Shown: in pieces, positions 63,961 through 64,000 of the stretch
Numbering within the stretch: position 1 is the first letter of the stretch
Layout: the number at the start of each line of letters is the position of its first letter
Assembly: GCF_042186555.1 (NCBI RefSeq)
Contig: NC_133324.1
Span: forward strand, 195,443,640-195,507,639
Direction: 5' to 3'
DNA: 64,000 nt
Source: Aquarana catesbeiana
Lineage: Eukaryota; Chordata; Amphibia; Anura; Ranidae
Notes under the pieces: generated by a model
Told to the model about the DNA's origin: nothing
The model's input: the letters and a program-made list of their open reading frames with translations, nothing else
Databases searched by the model: none
Program-made: the position numbers and the translations under genes

Positions 63961-64000
63961 GCACACAGCACCTTACATAAACAGAGAGTCTGCCTAGCAT

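Overview
This is eukaryotic DNA, most likely from an anuran amphibian with a large genome; a ranid-type frog is my best guess. The evidence is one host gene with GT-AG introns, almost no other coding sequence, and a mixture of DIRS, Tc1, hAT, piggyBac, Harbinger, CR1, L2 and L1 elements that is typical of frogs. The species cannot be fixed from the sequence alone. There are no prokaryotic operons and no CRISPR array.

Host gene: four spliced exons on the + strand (18465-18638, 27259-27393, 31222-31306, 36080-36238) join in consistent phase. They encode the C-terminal ~184 residues of an M1-family zinc aminopeptidase of the aminopeptidase N / laeverin type, followed by a stop codon and a short 3' UTR. 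The catalytic exons lie upstream, outside the window or beyond an intron longer than 18 kb. The introns are largely filled with transposable elements.

Layout. 1-2.4 kb: fossil Tc1 transposon split by an hAT MITE (8-bp target duplication) that carries a 36-bp minisatellite. 2.7-5.6 kb: decayed DIRS retrotransposon with recombinase remnants and a 5S-rRNA-like patch at its left. 5.8-7.5 kb: TTAA MITE and an L2 tail. 7.76-16.73 kb: one ~9-kb piggyBac element with a broken transposase, itself hit by an endogenous-retrovirus LTR fragment and a Harbinger MITE. 16.8-36.2 kb: host exons and introns, including a nest of TTAA MITEs, CR1 and further inserts at 19.0-24.8 kb. 36.7-47.1 kb: MITEs, AT microsatellites, two head-to-head Tc1 pieces, a ~500-bp-arm foldback and a 1-kb minisatellite, mostly nested inside two larger MITEs. 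47.3-53.2 kb: a nearly intact full-length L1 on the - strand with target duplication and poly-A. 54.6-60.06 kb: a piggyBac-type MITE split by a second, 5'-truncated L1 on the + strand. 60.5-62.9 kb: more MITEs, including one with a perfect 50-bp-arm palindrome. The last 1.1 kb has nothing I recognise.

Apart from the aminopeptidase, the coding potential is transposon-derived. Most long open frames are minisatellites whose unit length is a multiple of three, or antisense shadows. No new multi-gene system was found. The most unusual material is structural: deep nesting with readable target duplications, MITEs that repeatedly carry expanded minisatellites, long foldbacks, and L1 copies at different stages of decay.
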